Source of the DNA: Pseudoscleropodium purum
Lineage: Eukaryota > Streptophyta > Bryopsida > Hypnales > Brachytheciaceae
NCBI GenBank assembly: GCA_963969395.1
Contig: OZ017803.1
Coordinates: 21,204,001-21,268,000, forward strand
Reading direction: 5' to 3'
Length of the DNA: 64,000 nucleotides
Of this stretch, positions 46,624 through 57,899 are shown piece after piece. The position numbers and the translations under genes were made by a program. Positions within the stretch are counted from its first letter, which is position 1. The number at the start of each line of letters is the position of its first letter. The notes beneath the pieces are model-generated. The model had not been told where the DNA came from, did no database searches, and worked only from the letters and a program-made list of their open reading frames with translations.

Positions 46624-47601
46624 TTACACTAGTGTAGTTGGCCTTAGTCTAAAATCACTATAATTGTTGTGTTGGAGTAAGTCACATGTGTACCAATTGT
46701 GGTGAAAGAAAAGTATTGAGCATCAAGGAGAAAAGCAGGATCCTTGTAGATGTAGTACATATTTTTCCCAGGCTTTCCTTGGCCTACTTAAATTATGCCT
46801 CAACGATCATTGAGTGACACCCACACTTGTCTTATGAAAGACGCCAATCCAATATCAACCACACATATTAGCTTTCCTCCAATCTCTATCCAAATCATTG
46901 TGTTTGTCTCTAACCATCCAAAAATGATCTCATACATAGGGCGACCTGAAATGAGGGTGACCTGAAATGGCTAGGTGAACATCTTTGTTGCTTTCAGCTG
47001 TAAATGATAGAATTCCACGCCCTAGCTTTGGAAGCATCCAATATTGAGCCCAATTGTAATGTCCATGGACAAGTACAATTGCCCAAGCATCATTCAAAAC
47101 TTGTTGATCAACCTTCTCCGACAATCTCAATGAATCCAACACCAGGGTTGGCTATTCCATGTCTGTAATTATCACATTTGAGTAAGTGGATGGGGTGTCA
47201 AAAGTTGTGAATGAGATGTATTGAATGCCGAAATAAAATTGGCTATCTTTGTACATGGCAATGACCTCTTTGCCTAGGTTTCTTCTACCAACCTTGATCA
47301 TCGACGTTATTACATCTAGAGACACCCACAAGCGGTTGGCACCTGAAAGATTAGTCAATCCAATTGCAACTCAACAAACTTCCATTGTTGCTCAAGTCCT
47401 TTGTATGACACTAGTTGTATTCCTCCAACCTCCTATGACAATGTCATACATGGAATGTATAGATTGACATCGCTTTGAGATAGCCAAATTAATATTGTTG
47501 CTGCCATCAATAACAAATGATATGATTCCTTGACCTGCTCTTGGGAGCTTCTGAGAGTAAGCCTAGTTGTATCGACCATACTCAGGTTCAACAATCCATC
47601 C
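46624..47601 (-). pseudogene. last exon of the TNL relic: two tandem Methyltransf_FA-like domains
   Basis: An acceptor AG at 47602-47603 is followed by GWIVEPEYGRYN. Repeat 1 has GIISFVIDGSNNINLAIS, MYDIVIGGWRNTTSVI, LWVSLDVITSMIKVGR, and FGIQYISFTTFDTPSTYSN. Repeat 2 has HYNWAQYWMLPKLGRGILSF, DVHLAISG, MIWIEIGGKLICVV, VWVSLNDR and QYFSFTTIGTHVTYSN. This is the pattern of the farnesoic acid O-methyltransferase-type domain (PF12248), a beta-rich module despite the name; catalytic activity should not be assumed. Repeat 1 has TAG/TGA stops, and repeat 2 has a frameshift near 46930 and two stops. A TAA at 46624-46626 closes the most likely terminal frame. Confidence 0.65.
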
Positions 47602-47933
47602 CTATTGTTGAAAAATCCAAGCATCAATACATCATATTTTAGAAATGAGAACTTTAGGATCTACATTTGCTATGTGGTATGTTATAGAAAACTCTCAATT
47701 CAATGTGACTAGGGATAAAAAGATACATATTAGAAATTTAGAATTTATTTAGGATTCTTCACTTTTCTGAGTTTTTTGAATCTTCAAAATAAATTAAGAT
47801 CTGCTATACATGTAGTAATTTAGATCTGATGATGTCCTAATTTAGATCTACAAGTAGTTTCTAAAATGACTCACGGTCTTGAAATTTAAAGGTAAATAAA
47901 ATTTCAAAAATCTAGATCTATGATAAAACTTAC

Positions 47934-48038
47934 TTCAAGTGAGTCTAAATTCTCAGTGTAGATAGCAAGAGAGTCATCTTCGCTTGCCAATGTATCATCG
48001 GACTTGGAGCTAGTTTCATTGTTTCCAAAATTCGATAC
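47934..48038 (-). pseudogene. acidic linker exon of the TNL relic
   Basis: 105 bases, 35 codons, fully open, between an AG at 48039-48040 and a GTAAGT donor at 47928-47933. It encodes a Ser/Asp/Glu-rich segment (SSKSDDTLASEDDSLAIY). Phase 0 on both sides. Confidence 0.6.
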
Positions 48039-48197
48039 CTAAAGAAACACCAATACACCACCAACTATAGAATTTAAGAAGAAAGAATCAACATCCGCAT
48101 GTTAGAGAAATTGCTTTCAAGTGAAATGAGTCGAGTTGCAATATCAGAGCAAGAAGAAATCTAAGTTCTATGGCTTAAAGTGATTGTGTAGGCTTAC

Positions 48198-48801
48198 TAG
48201 CGATGAACAAGAATTATCTACCAAGACTAGGTCGCTCAACTTGGCAACCAAATCGGTAGACTAGGTCTTATTCGACTCGGAATTCATAGCAATGACTCAA
48301 TGCTCATTCTTCCCATATACAACAAAAACAGCTCCCTCCAAAATTGTCATTTTCCATCCTGGAAAATTAGATCGTCCATACATGCATATTTTGTTGCCAA
48401 CTTTGAGTGAGGCACAAAGGGGGGCCTTTGTTGATATGTGCAAAGGTAAATTTGGTTGCGTTCATCAGCATGCCTCAATGTAAAGAGACAAGATTGATAG
48501 ACTCTTGTGCTTTTCCTTAGGATCCAGACATCCATGTAACATTCTCTGTTGTACTTACTGTGGTCATGAGAGAAACTAAACCAGCCTTGATCATGCATCA
48601 CAAAGTAGAAGATGGTAGCTACGCACTTTGTCTCACTCGAAATGGTTGTCTTTGCTACAAACTCATGGGCCCATTCTTTGGCCAAGACTTTGTTTGTCAT
48701 GCCATTAGGAAGGTATCCAATAGAATCATCATAGTAGCTGATGAGCTGTTGTACTAGTTCTTTCTGCAGCATACTTATCAAGTGAACATCAATATCACTA
48801 T
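48198..48801 (-). pseudogene. HDQGW-type post-LRR domain exon
   Basis: It runs from an acceptor at 48802-48803 to a GTAAGC donor below 48198. The frame carries VATIFYFVMHDQGWFSFSHD, DVWILRKSTRVYQS and RPPFVPH. A one-base shift near 48400 leads into NKICMYGRSNFPGWKMTILE and GAVFVVYGK. It looks like a beta-sandwich module; I cannot name the family. Two stops follow before the donor. Confidence 0.55.
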
Positions 48802-48862
48802 CTGTGTATAAAAAGAAGTCTACGTATTAATTCACCTACGGAACTAAGGATGAAGCCTTACC

Positions 48863-50175
48863 TTAGACCATTTGTTATCATATGCCATGGTAACCTTGCT
48901 TCCACTCAAATATCCCATGTTCAAAGATCTACAGTACATTACTTGTGACTCGGTCTATAACATTGATGTGCAACTTGCAAGGTTGATTTCTTCCAAAGGT
49001 GTGAGGCATTCCAGCCCACCAATTTGTGTCAAACTTTTGCAATTATACAAGTTTAAGGATATCAATGAGTTGACTCCTACAATAGATGGGACGTTGGTGA
49101 GTTGAGTAGAAAAAGCCATATCAAGGTACATAAGGCTCTTTGGGAGCACTTCAACAATAAGTAGAGCCAGATAATTAGTCATCTTTAGGTGAACAAGTGA
49201 TTTCAGGTCTTTAAAGCTTTAAAAAAGGATAGTCATCATTTCATTGCCATACAAGTGAAGAGTCTTTAGGGCTATGAGGGCTCCCACAAATGGAAGCAAT
49301 CGCCCATCTAATGTACAAGTTGATTTCATATGCAGCTCCTTCAACTTCCAAAGCCCCTTGACAAATGCCTGTAATTCCAACAGGTCCTTGCAATTGGATA
49401 AATTCAAAACCTCCAAGTTAAACAATCTCCCTAACTCCACTGGCAATTGTTTTAGCTTGCTATAGTCATCCAATATAAGTCTTTTGAATTGTGCTAGGTT
49501 AACAACTACATTTGGCAAACTCTCTAGGTTTTCACAACCAAACATAATTAAGTGTTCCAAGCACTTCAATGGCCAATAGAGTCAAGAAGCACTCGAATCA
49601 ACAAACACTTCTCCATTTCCATCGTCCTTAGTTTTGGCATGCTCTAGCCTATGTTTTGTGGGAGCTCTTGAAGCCCTTTGCAATTTGCTAGGATCAACCT
49701 TCGGAGCATTGGAAACTACACGAATGTATAATAATACTAATGGATCAATTTCAAAAAAATGATCCTCAGCTAGTGATTCTATGAGATGGAAGCTACCCAA
49801 TTTCCAAACAATGTGAAAATAACTTTTCCATTATCTCATACAGGTGACATAATGTACCTGAATGAGATCATCTTCTTGCCAAAGAAGAGATAAGTTGTGA
49901 TTGTCACTAAGATCAAGGACAATTAGATTCGGTAGATCCAATCCTAAAGGAAGATGCGCACTAGGAAACGACCTCCATTGCATCCACCTCAATTCTTGTG
50001 ACAATCTGGAGTAGTCATTGCCTACTACAAGACAGCCATCCAGTATAAGCAAGTGCAATTCGTCCATACTTAAAAATTGCTTAGCTACATAGGTTGGAGT
50101 ACTCTTGCTTTCCATTGTAGAAAGCTTGATCCCTCTTATTCTATGTGTCCCCTGCACGTAAGTAAGCATGCACAT
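48863..50175 (-). pseudogene. LRR exons of the TNL relic
   Basis: Leucine-rich repeats are recognisable: LPNLIVLDLSDNHNLSLLW, LEHLIMFGCENLESLP, LFNLEVLNLSNCKDLLEL, LKTLHLYGNEM and LISLNLYNCKSLTQIGGLE. The LDLS/LNLS...C.. spacing is that of plant TNL receptors. Stops at several places and a GTAAGG donor near 48860. Confidence 0.8.
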
Positions 50176-50662
50176 ATGTCAAATGAAGCCTATTTAACAA
50201 GAATACTCACAGATTGAAAACTCTATAATAAGTTAAAATAGAAACTTGTAAATTGTGACAAGAGAGATGTACATCGTGAGGCCTCAAACTACACCAACGG
50301 ACAAACAAGCGGGAGATGAGAGTACCTTTGAGGCATCATTTTTTCTAGAGCAAGGTACAAAATTTGAAGTCTCTCAAGAGGGGAAATTTTTGTAAATTTT
50401 GCATTAATCAATATGAAATCTTGTCAATTTTACCAAACCCTAATAACATCCAATATTGTAGTAGGTAGGATTCTACCTTCAACACAGCATCATCCCTAGG
50501 TATAGCTTTCTTAAAACAAAGAAGAAACCACTTAGTTGAGATTTCCCGAAAGCTTTGTAAAAAGCTCAAAACCTAATAAGGTGCCAATACAATTTGACAA
50601 AGACGATGGTGAATAAAGAAAGTAGTTATTCTAGTGCACTCTTTTTTTAAGTAAGGACCTAC

Positions 50663-51951
50663 TCAAATTTCCTTCCATATAGCTTTTGTCAATGCAAAGC
50701 CTATTCCTCTGCAGTCCAGAGCCAACAAAGATGCATGGGAGTCTGGAAAAGAGAATCTTACCTCGTTCTTGGTCAACACTCTTGCAACAGTGGTAGCGTT
50801 CCATAAGTGAATCCTCTTCCCTAGTCTCAATGACTCTTTGATCACAACATCGTGTCCCATGTCACAAATGACGTCATGTATTCCAAATTTACTACTAGTG
50901 TCTAGTTTCACCAAAGATTTGTCCACGAGCCTCTACAAGACCAAGCTAGGGCCCTTGGTAGTGGAGCAATAGTCACCGCAAGAACGACACAAGATCTAGA
51001 GCTCTATAGCCACCTCTATGTGCATGCCAATAAGGAGGCAAGCTATGTTTTGAAACATGGCTCTGTCATCCTCTGATGGAAGGGAATCATAGCTGATCCT
51101 CAGCTTGTTAAGAATGTCGCCGTTCTCATTCAAGATTTATAGAGCATCCATCCAGATTTCATGATCACTAGGGTACTTTTTATCGAACAATGAAGCGCCA
51201 ATCACCTCCAACACCAAAAGATGCCCCCCACATGCATCAGCAACTTTCTCTCCCAAATCACAGAAGTCTCTGTTGAGTGCCTCGCTGTAGAATATGTACC
51301 AGTTGAAGAGCAATCGAGAGTGCATGGGGTTCAACACTTTCACTTCATAAACCTCTTTGTATTTGGCTTCTTGCACAGTAGATATCAACAGGTCCTTGTA
51401 CCGGAATGTGACCACAATACAACTTCCACTTACAAGCTCAAGAATGTCAAGTACCAGACCTTCAAATTGAGATGCATTATCGATGTCATCAACAATGATG
51501 AGCAATTTCTGGATCCAGTTGGTGTCAAACCATGTCCAATATTTCTTGGTGCTGATTTTCATGTCTTCTTGAATCAGGTCATTCACGAGATGATGTTGGA
51601 GAACAACTTCTCAGACAACCTCATATCCTTTAAGAAACAATGATATGTGAACTCTCGACAAGAAACATAGTAGTTGTAAATTTCCGGTGCAAAAGTGGTC
51701 TTGCTGATTCCACCCATTCCTACTAAACCAAGAACCTCCACATTCTTCTTCATCATGGTTAGCATGTCGAGAGTCTCCTCCAAGGACTCTTCTAACCTAA
51801 ATAGATGACCTCTTTGTGGTTGCAGATTCATAGGTGATTCTCTTTGAATTGCTATGACAATGCTCTTTACCAGCTCATTTTCGTCCCTATCCAGACAACA
51901 TTTTGAAATTAGTAGAATTAATTCATCAGATCGAACCACACGTAGAGACAA
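50663..51951 (-). pseudogene. NB-ARC exon of the TNL relic
   Basis: Contains a P-loop GLVGMGGISKTT (normal form GMGGIGKTT, so Gly to Ser), kinase-2 LLIIVDDID, RNBS-B SCIVVTFRYKDLL, a GLPL box altered to CGGHLLVLEVIGASLFDK and an MHD-region HDVICDMGHDVV. Frame changes at about 51585, TAA at 51137-51139, and more stops near 51000-50930. Confidence 0.88.
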
Positions 51952-51990
51952 AGAAAGATTTGATTCACAAATAAATCTATGACAAGCTAG

Positions 51991-52626
51991 TTAGCCTCGC
52001 CCATTGACTTCATCTTTTCGAAAACCTCGACATTTAGAAACTTGTGCAAGAGTGTCCTTCCACTTTAGGATTTGTTTGTCTCTCCCTCGGATTCGGTGCT
52101 TATGAAACCCATAGGCATACAGCCCACTCTCAATCCACCTCAAATGCTCTGGCTTGACATCATAAAACACAGGGATAATGATCTTTTGACTTTGCAACAT
52201 GTCACAAAGCTCTTGAAGACAGTACTTGGATTTGGTGTATCACTTGGAGAAGATGGCTACATGAACGTAGGCCCCACTCAAGGCTTCATCGATGGAATCG
52301 AAGACGTGATGTCCTTGCCGAATGGACTTGGCATCCAAGAACAGGAAGAATCCCGCTTGACAAAGAGTGTCAGTGAGGCAAGCAACAAATGTTAGTTTGA
52401 CATCCAGTCCCCGGTGGTTAATGAACACATCGTACTTGTGTAGAGGTGCAGCTACATCATTAACAACTCCAATTTGCATGATCCTGCTTGCTTTACAATC
52501 ATACTTCTCATCACCAACGGGCATTAGATTTGACTCCAAACCCACAACATCTCTGCCACCGATATTCCGACCAAAGAATTTATAATTGGCTACAAGATGT
52601 AAAAAAAACTCGCATATCCAATCCAA
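51991..52626 (-). pseudogene. TIR exon of the TNL relic
   Basis: KYDVFINHRGLDVKLTFVAC, FFLFLDAKSIRQGHHVFDSI and, after a TGA at 52240-52242, YTKSKYCLQELCDML, IIIPVFYDVKPEHLRW and GFRKDEVNGRG. These are the standard TIR blocks up to the conserved end of the TIR exon. The upstream 50 or so residues are not TIR and may include the true start or intron. Confidence 0.88.
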
Positions 52627-52629
52627 TAG

Positions 52630-54984
52630 TGTAGAAATTGTTAACTATATGCCTACAATAGTTGACCACATGTTGAAAACCTCTCTGTACCTCCATGGTT
52701 TTTAGTTGAACGCTACATCAAAGAGATCGATCTTCACTCTCCTACCAAATTATAACAGACTATAGTCTTAATTGGCACCCTTGAAGCACGCCAAGCCAAC
52801 GTTATATCTAGATTTCTAAGCATTAGTACTTATAATATCGAGTTGATATCCTGAAATTAAACCATCAATTCAAGTTCAGACTTCAATCAACCGATTGGTA
52901 TAACTGTAACTTAACTCACGAATCATCTAAGTCTTCAATTCATAGCTACTAACGTCATTCTGGGTGGAATTATGGCGCTTTATATCAGTTATCTTGGACA
53001 GAGCCTGTCACCCTATGAATAGCATAGCAATGGAGGTTGAAAAAGGAGGTTGAATGCTCGATCATGCTTGGAACCTAGCTAGAAAAAATGAACAATCAAA
53101 CCCTCATATTTTCTGAGGTTCAATAGAGTCTACGAAGTAACTTCAATCCAACAGGGAACCTGGGCCATTTTTCTTGGGCCATTTTCCATCCCTGGCCTGC
53201 CAATTTGGCAAAATATGAAGAGCCCACAATAGGAAAAGTCATATAATTGTCACCTATCTTTTCAAACTTTGTTATGTGTGCCAATATTTTGGAACTCCTC
53301 TTTTGTTTGAGAAAAATCTTTTTTAATGTAGGATTTTTCCTCTCCAGACCTTTTTATTATATAGAAAAGTACATTTGAGGTTTGGATTCCAAGCTTTGGA
53401 TTGGAAATTGTCCCTCTTCCCGTCTTCGCATTGGAGATGAATAACGCATTTTCTGATGCATGCCGGATTTTTGCTTCTACGGTGTGATTGAGTACAGCGT
53501 ACTTTGCCACATCTGCGGTTTCAATGAAGCTAGGCCCCATATGCATCGATCAATCACGTATTCTCGCTTTGTATCGACCATGTATATCTATCATACATTG
53601 CTATAGTAACTTAGATTATTGTAACCTAGTTGTAGGTCACCTCGAGGGTCATTTCCACATTTTGAGCACAGTGGCCAGTCCTTGCATTTTATTATATTCA
53701 AGTTTGCTATTAAAGAGACTCATATTTCCAAAATCAAACATAAGAATATTAACAGAAAAAAAAAAATTGGGACCTAGTACAAACACAACTTGACTATACA
53801 CTTGGATATTGCATCAATAGACTCTTATACTATAAACACAATAATTTGACACATTCTTGGGGAGTACAACTAGGATGCTAAAGGCATGAGAGATCCTTAT
53901 GCCATATAGTTAATCCATTGTACAGACACAAATTGAAATATAGAGACTCATTCCATGTAGTTTGTACAATAGTGAAGTTTAAGTAGGACCTTTGTAAACA
54001 CTGTGAACACTGCTCTCTGGACTCTTCCATGCTCTGCTAACCTATCAATCTTATATTAGTGTGCAAACAAATTAATTGAACAGTGTAGATCACAAAGTGC
54101 AGTGTTTGGAAACGTCTACACTGGAAGTGTAATGAAATTGATTTGCAAATTAGAAGTAAACTTTGAAACACCTCAAGTGTATTGCTAAGAATTTAAGACC
54201 CATGATGTGTGCATTTGAGGTAATATACCATATTTAACTCATTTTGGACTATCAAAAGTCCAAAATTATTAAAGTTAGGATCAGGTAAATGGTATGGGAA
54301 CAGTTAGACTTCAATTTTTGACACTGCAATGTTCATGGGTACTTCCCGTGATGAATGCTGGTTGGTAAGGCCATGGCAAAGGTCTGGAATACATATCTCC
54401 AGAAAGGGTCATATGTGGACATCTCCCCATGGCCAAAGCCTCCTAATACTTGTTTATGATTCAGGAGATTAAACAAATTGAAGATAGTGATCAACATCAA
54501 TTTTCAGGACAAACATGTGATATCTACTGGAGTGTGGCAAAATTGAAGCCAGGTTCCATAAATCTGTAAATCCATGCTACATATGTCCCCTGATTCCAGG
54601 AAAGTGACGTGATGATGGTAGTAATTAAAGCTATTTGAAATAGATTCGAACATCTGATACATAGTTATGGAATACAAGCTCATTCCGAGACAATACAAGG
54701 TTGAAAAATAGGAATCATGAATTAGAATAAATCCAGTATGCCCCCAAATGATCCCTTACTAGATGCACGAGAATGATTTCATTTATTTATGGATACAGTG
54801 TGCATGGAATGACCAATATTTGGCCTCAGCTCACACAAGCAAGATGTACGTACAAAGGAGATTCAATCCTATCTAGCCTCATTTAGACTCAAAAACACAT
54901 CGGGAGATTCAATTTTCCCGGTGCCAGAGAACTCTGACAGAAATGAGGGGTCCATCTGGTTTAGTTTGCTCTATTTAAGTTCTA
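52630..54984. other. intergenic, with a MITE relative at 53170-53445
   Basis: 53170-53445 aligns with the interior of the MITE at 39064-39496 and ends in GCATTGGAGATGAATAA, a decayed terminus. The left end is not recognisable. The remainder shows no gene I can support. Confidence 0.55.
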
Positions 54985-54992
54985 CAATAGAC

Positions 54993-55348
54993 TAGGGTTG
55001 ACGAATCTCAACGTCCGCCCCAAAATAGCGTCCGTTTTCCGGACGTCCGGACGTCCAGACGCTAGCGGACATAGCGTCCCTCCCGCCGCCGGAAGGCGGA
55101 CGGGCGGACAGACGCGGGCGGATGAGGGTGGACACGGGCGGACGGGCAGGGGCGGACGAGGCGGGCAGATAGATGGGCGAATGGGCGGGCGGACGGGCGG
55201 ACGGACGGACGCGAGCGAACGAGGGCGGCCTGGGGCGGACAAACGGGGCGGACAGACGGGCGGACGGGGCGGACAGCATTCGCGAATGTCAGCGAACGCT
55301 GCGAACACAGTGTCCGCGTCTGAACGTTCGGACGTCCTGTCAATCCTG
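54993..55348. mobile_element. hAT-like MITE rich in GGACGGGC repeats, 8-bp target duplication
   Basis: CAATAGAC flanks the element exactly (54985-54992 and 55349-55356). Ends are TAGGGTTGAC and, in reverse complement, CAGGATTGAC, the usual hAT start. The 356-bp body is strikingly GC-rich, with repeated GGCGGAC/GGACGGGCGG units forming long spurious ORFs on both strands. The same units occur in the MITE at 13877-14178. Confidence 0.85.
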
Positions 55349-55356
55349 CAATAGAC

Positions 55357-56060
55357 AGTACAATTCTCTCTCCACAGATTTTTTAAGGAATGGTCTTTCT
55401 TTTGGGGTCGACCAATGTTTTTGGACTAGTTTGCAAACCCTACAGCATCGACGCTGACAAACTCTGTCCGGCCGCTCCCTTCTTGCACGGTCCTTTTCCC
55501 TTCCCAACAATTGCGGTACTTCAAGGCAACAGTTTCTCTCAGCATTTTGTGTTTCTCAAAAGTGAATGAGAAAGTTTCCGTGGTTTTCACTTCGACCCTT
55601 CCTCTCTACAGACATATCGCTCAGCTTCAAGCTCTTCCTAGCTAGACCGGACAAAGCTGTACGAGGGTCCTTCGGTATCAGGAGAACCCAAGACGTGCCC
55701 TGCGCGAATGTCACGCCATGGATTAAAATGATCCTGTGGCGCTTCGTTCGTTTGCTGGTCCATAATTGCAGTAGGGCTCCTGAAGGTTCTTCAGCTTTTG
55801 GATTCATTTGACGACCTGTGGCACTAGAACCAGGCTTCCAGGCTGTGGTTTTTTTAGTTTGCGGACCCCAATTAGTGATCGATGTCGAGACCAGAAGGGG
55901 AAGGCTTCCACCACATTTGCGGGGGGGGGGGGGGGGGGGGGACATCTGGCTCAGAGGTTTGTCAAGCTGAGATGCAAGACGATTCAGGCACTCCAAATGC
56001 ACCAGCAAATCCCTCGCATTTGGATGTCCACTCTCCCAGAACTGACTGTTTTCATGAAAA
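55357..56060. other. mixed-composition spacer with a 21-base G tract
   Basis: A minus-strand frame of 178 codons (55556-56092) crosses the G tract and has no recognisable motif. I do not call it a gene. Confidence 0.45.
55921..55941 (+). repeat. poly(G)21 tract
   Basis: Twenty-one consecutive G residues, a possible quadruplex-forming or error-prone site. Confidence 0.95.
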
Positions 56061-57899
56061 CTAGTGTGTCCCGTGCCCGTTGCCACTGTCATAACAAAAG
56101 AAAAAATAATTTTTTAATTTTTTTAATTCATAAGAACTTCAAAATTCAATAACTTTCATTCCTTAGGGCAAAACACCACAAAACCAAGCCCACATACCCC
56201 TCCTTGCCGAGGGCTTTCTGATGATACCAAACATGCAAACGGGAGATGCATGGTCCGAGAGATCTCAATAAAACAAAACAAACAACCTACCTACCTCATT
56301 TAATAAGAGGACTAGTGTGCCCCTTGCTGTTGCCACGGTCAAAATAAAAAAAACTCTAATGTTTTCAATTGATAATAAAAACTTCAAAATTCAATAATAT
56401 TCACACCGTAGGTCCAAACGCCATAAAACAAAGCCCGTGCACTAGTGTACCTTGTGCCATTGCCACAACCATAATAAAAGTAAAAATAAATTTTTCATTT
56501 TTTTTAATCCATGAAAACCTTGAAATTCAATCATTTTCACACTTTGAAAATTGAAATTCAATAATTCAATTTTCTAATTTAAAAAATTCATAACTTCTAC
56601 ACATTAAGTCTAAATGTCACAAAATTGGTATGAATAGAAAGCCTTGTCCATGAAGGAGTGCAAAGACTTTGTTTTGTAGCGTTTGGGCATGCAATTCAAA
56701 AGTTATGAGTTTTTCAAAATAAAGGATAATTTAATTCTATTTTTTAATTTTTTTTAACTTTGAAATTCAATAACTTTTGCACCATAAGTCAAAACACCAC
56801 AAAACAAAGTCCGGGCATCCCTTTGAATAAAGACCTTTTGAGCAATACCAAGAACGCACCGGATGCTTCCTAGTTGCTAAATCTCAAAGTATTAAATAAA
56901 CAAAACAAAATAAACAACCTAATTTAAGGGAATTAATGGATGGATTAGTATGCCTAATATTGTTGCTACAACCAAAATAAAAGTAAATGTAATTTAAAAA
57001 AAATTTTGAACTAAAAATAACTCAAAATTTCAATAACTTTTACACTATATGTAGGTCAGAATGCCACAAAACAAAATTGGTGCACCTTTCTTCGCTAAGG
57101 CCTTTCCAAAAGTACCAAGAATGCAATTAGAAGATACACAATTTTAAAGATCTCACCATAACAAACAAAATAAACAACCTAACTTATAAGGTACTAGTGT
57201 ACCTTGTATTGTTGCCACAACCAAAGTAAAAATAAAGTCATCTTTTAATTTTTTTAACTTATAAAAAAAAATTAAAATTCAATATCTTTCAACATATAGG
57301 TCCAATTGTCCAAATGCTATGAAATAGGTACAAAAAAAATTCTATGCACAAAGGAGTGCAAGGGCTTTGTTTTGTGGCATTTGAACGAGTGATGCCAAAG
57401 ATATGAATTTTTCAAAATAAAAGATAATGTCATTTTATTTTCCAATTCATAAAAAATTTGAAATTCAATAACTTTTAAATTGTAAGTCCAAAGCCACAAA
57501 ACAAAGTGTATGCATCCCTCCTTACCAAGAGCTTTCGAGTGGTTCCAAGAATGCTGTGAGATGCCTCTTGGTTTGTTAAATCTCAATATATCAAATAAAA
57601 CAAAACAAAACAAACAACCTAATTTAAAGATATGGCCTAGTGTACCTCCATGTCATATTACCGTTGCTACAATAAAATAAAATAAAAATAAAAATTATTT
57701 TCTAATTTTTTAATTTGTAAATACTTTGAAATTTGATAGCTTTCTTTCCCCATGTCCAAATGCCATGAAACAAAGCCTATGCATCCTTCCTTACTATGGG
57801 CTTTTTCACAGTACCAAGAACTTGATTGGGAGATGCACAGTCCAAGAGATCTCACAATAATAAACAAAACAAATAGCCTAACTTAAGGGATGGATGAGA
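56061..57899 (+). repeat. tandem array of diverged 130-500-bp units with inverted sub-blocks
   Basis: Unit starts (CTAGTGTRYC...TTGYYRC form) occur at 56061, 56311, 56441, 56944, 57193 and 57637. A unit runs through AAAATTCAATAACTTTYACA, CCACAAAACAAAGCC, GCATCCCTCCTTGCC, GAGATGC, AGAGATCTCA and AACAAAATAAACAACCTAA. The longer units contain an inverted piece (GTGCAAAGACTTTGTTTTGT near 56660 and GTGCAAGGGCTTTGTTTTGT near 57356). Non-coding. Confidence 0.8.

Larger units (their letters stand above)
46624..52626 (-). pseudogene. degraded TNL resistance gene with C-terminal HDQGW-type domain and two Methyltransf_FA-like domains
   Basis: Read from 52626 downward, the exons encode TIR, NB-ARC, LRR, an HDQGW-containing domain, an acidic linker and two tandem FA-type domains. 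Intact TNL proteins are intracellular immune receptors: the TIR is an NAD-cleaving enzyme domain, NB-ARC is the ATP switch and the LRR senses. This copy is dead. There is a TGA in the TIR, a P-loop changed to GMGGISKTT, frameshifts in NB-ARC and many LRR stops. The last three exons (48198-48801, 47934-48038, 46624-47601) still have GT-AG borders joining in phase 0, the main evidence that the C-terminal domains belong to the same gene. Two neighbouring genes fused only by my reading remain possible, since the LRR-to-HDQGW junction does not keep frame. Confidence 0.7.

Noticed and set aside
54340..54450. Possible protein-kinase activation-loop remnant (GLEYISPERV in one frame)
   Set aside because: A single short motif-like string with stops close by and no other kinase block; likely chance.
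54982..55343. Overlapping proline- and glycine-rich ORFs on both strands
   Set aside because: They are low-complexity products of GGACGGGC repeats inside the hAT-like MITE.
55556..56092. 178-codon minus-strand ORF
   Set aside because: It crosses the poly(G) tract (read as polyproline), runs into the tandem array and shows no recognisable domain.
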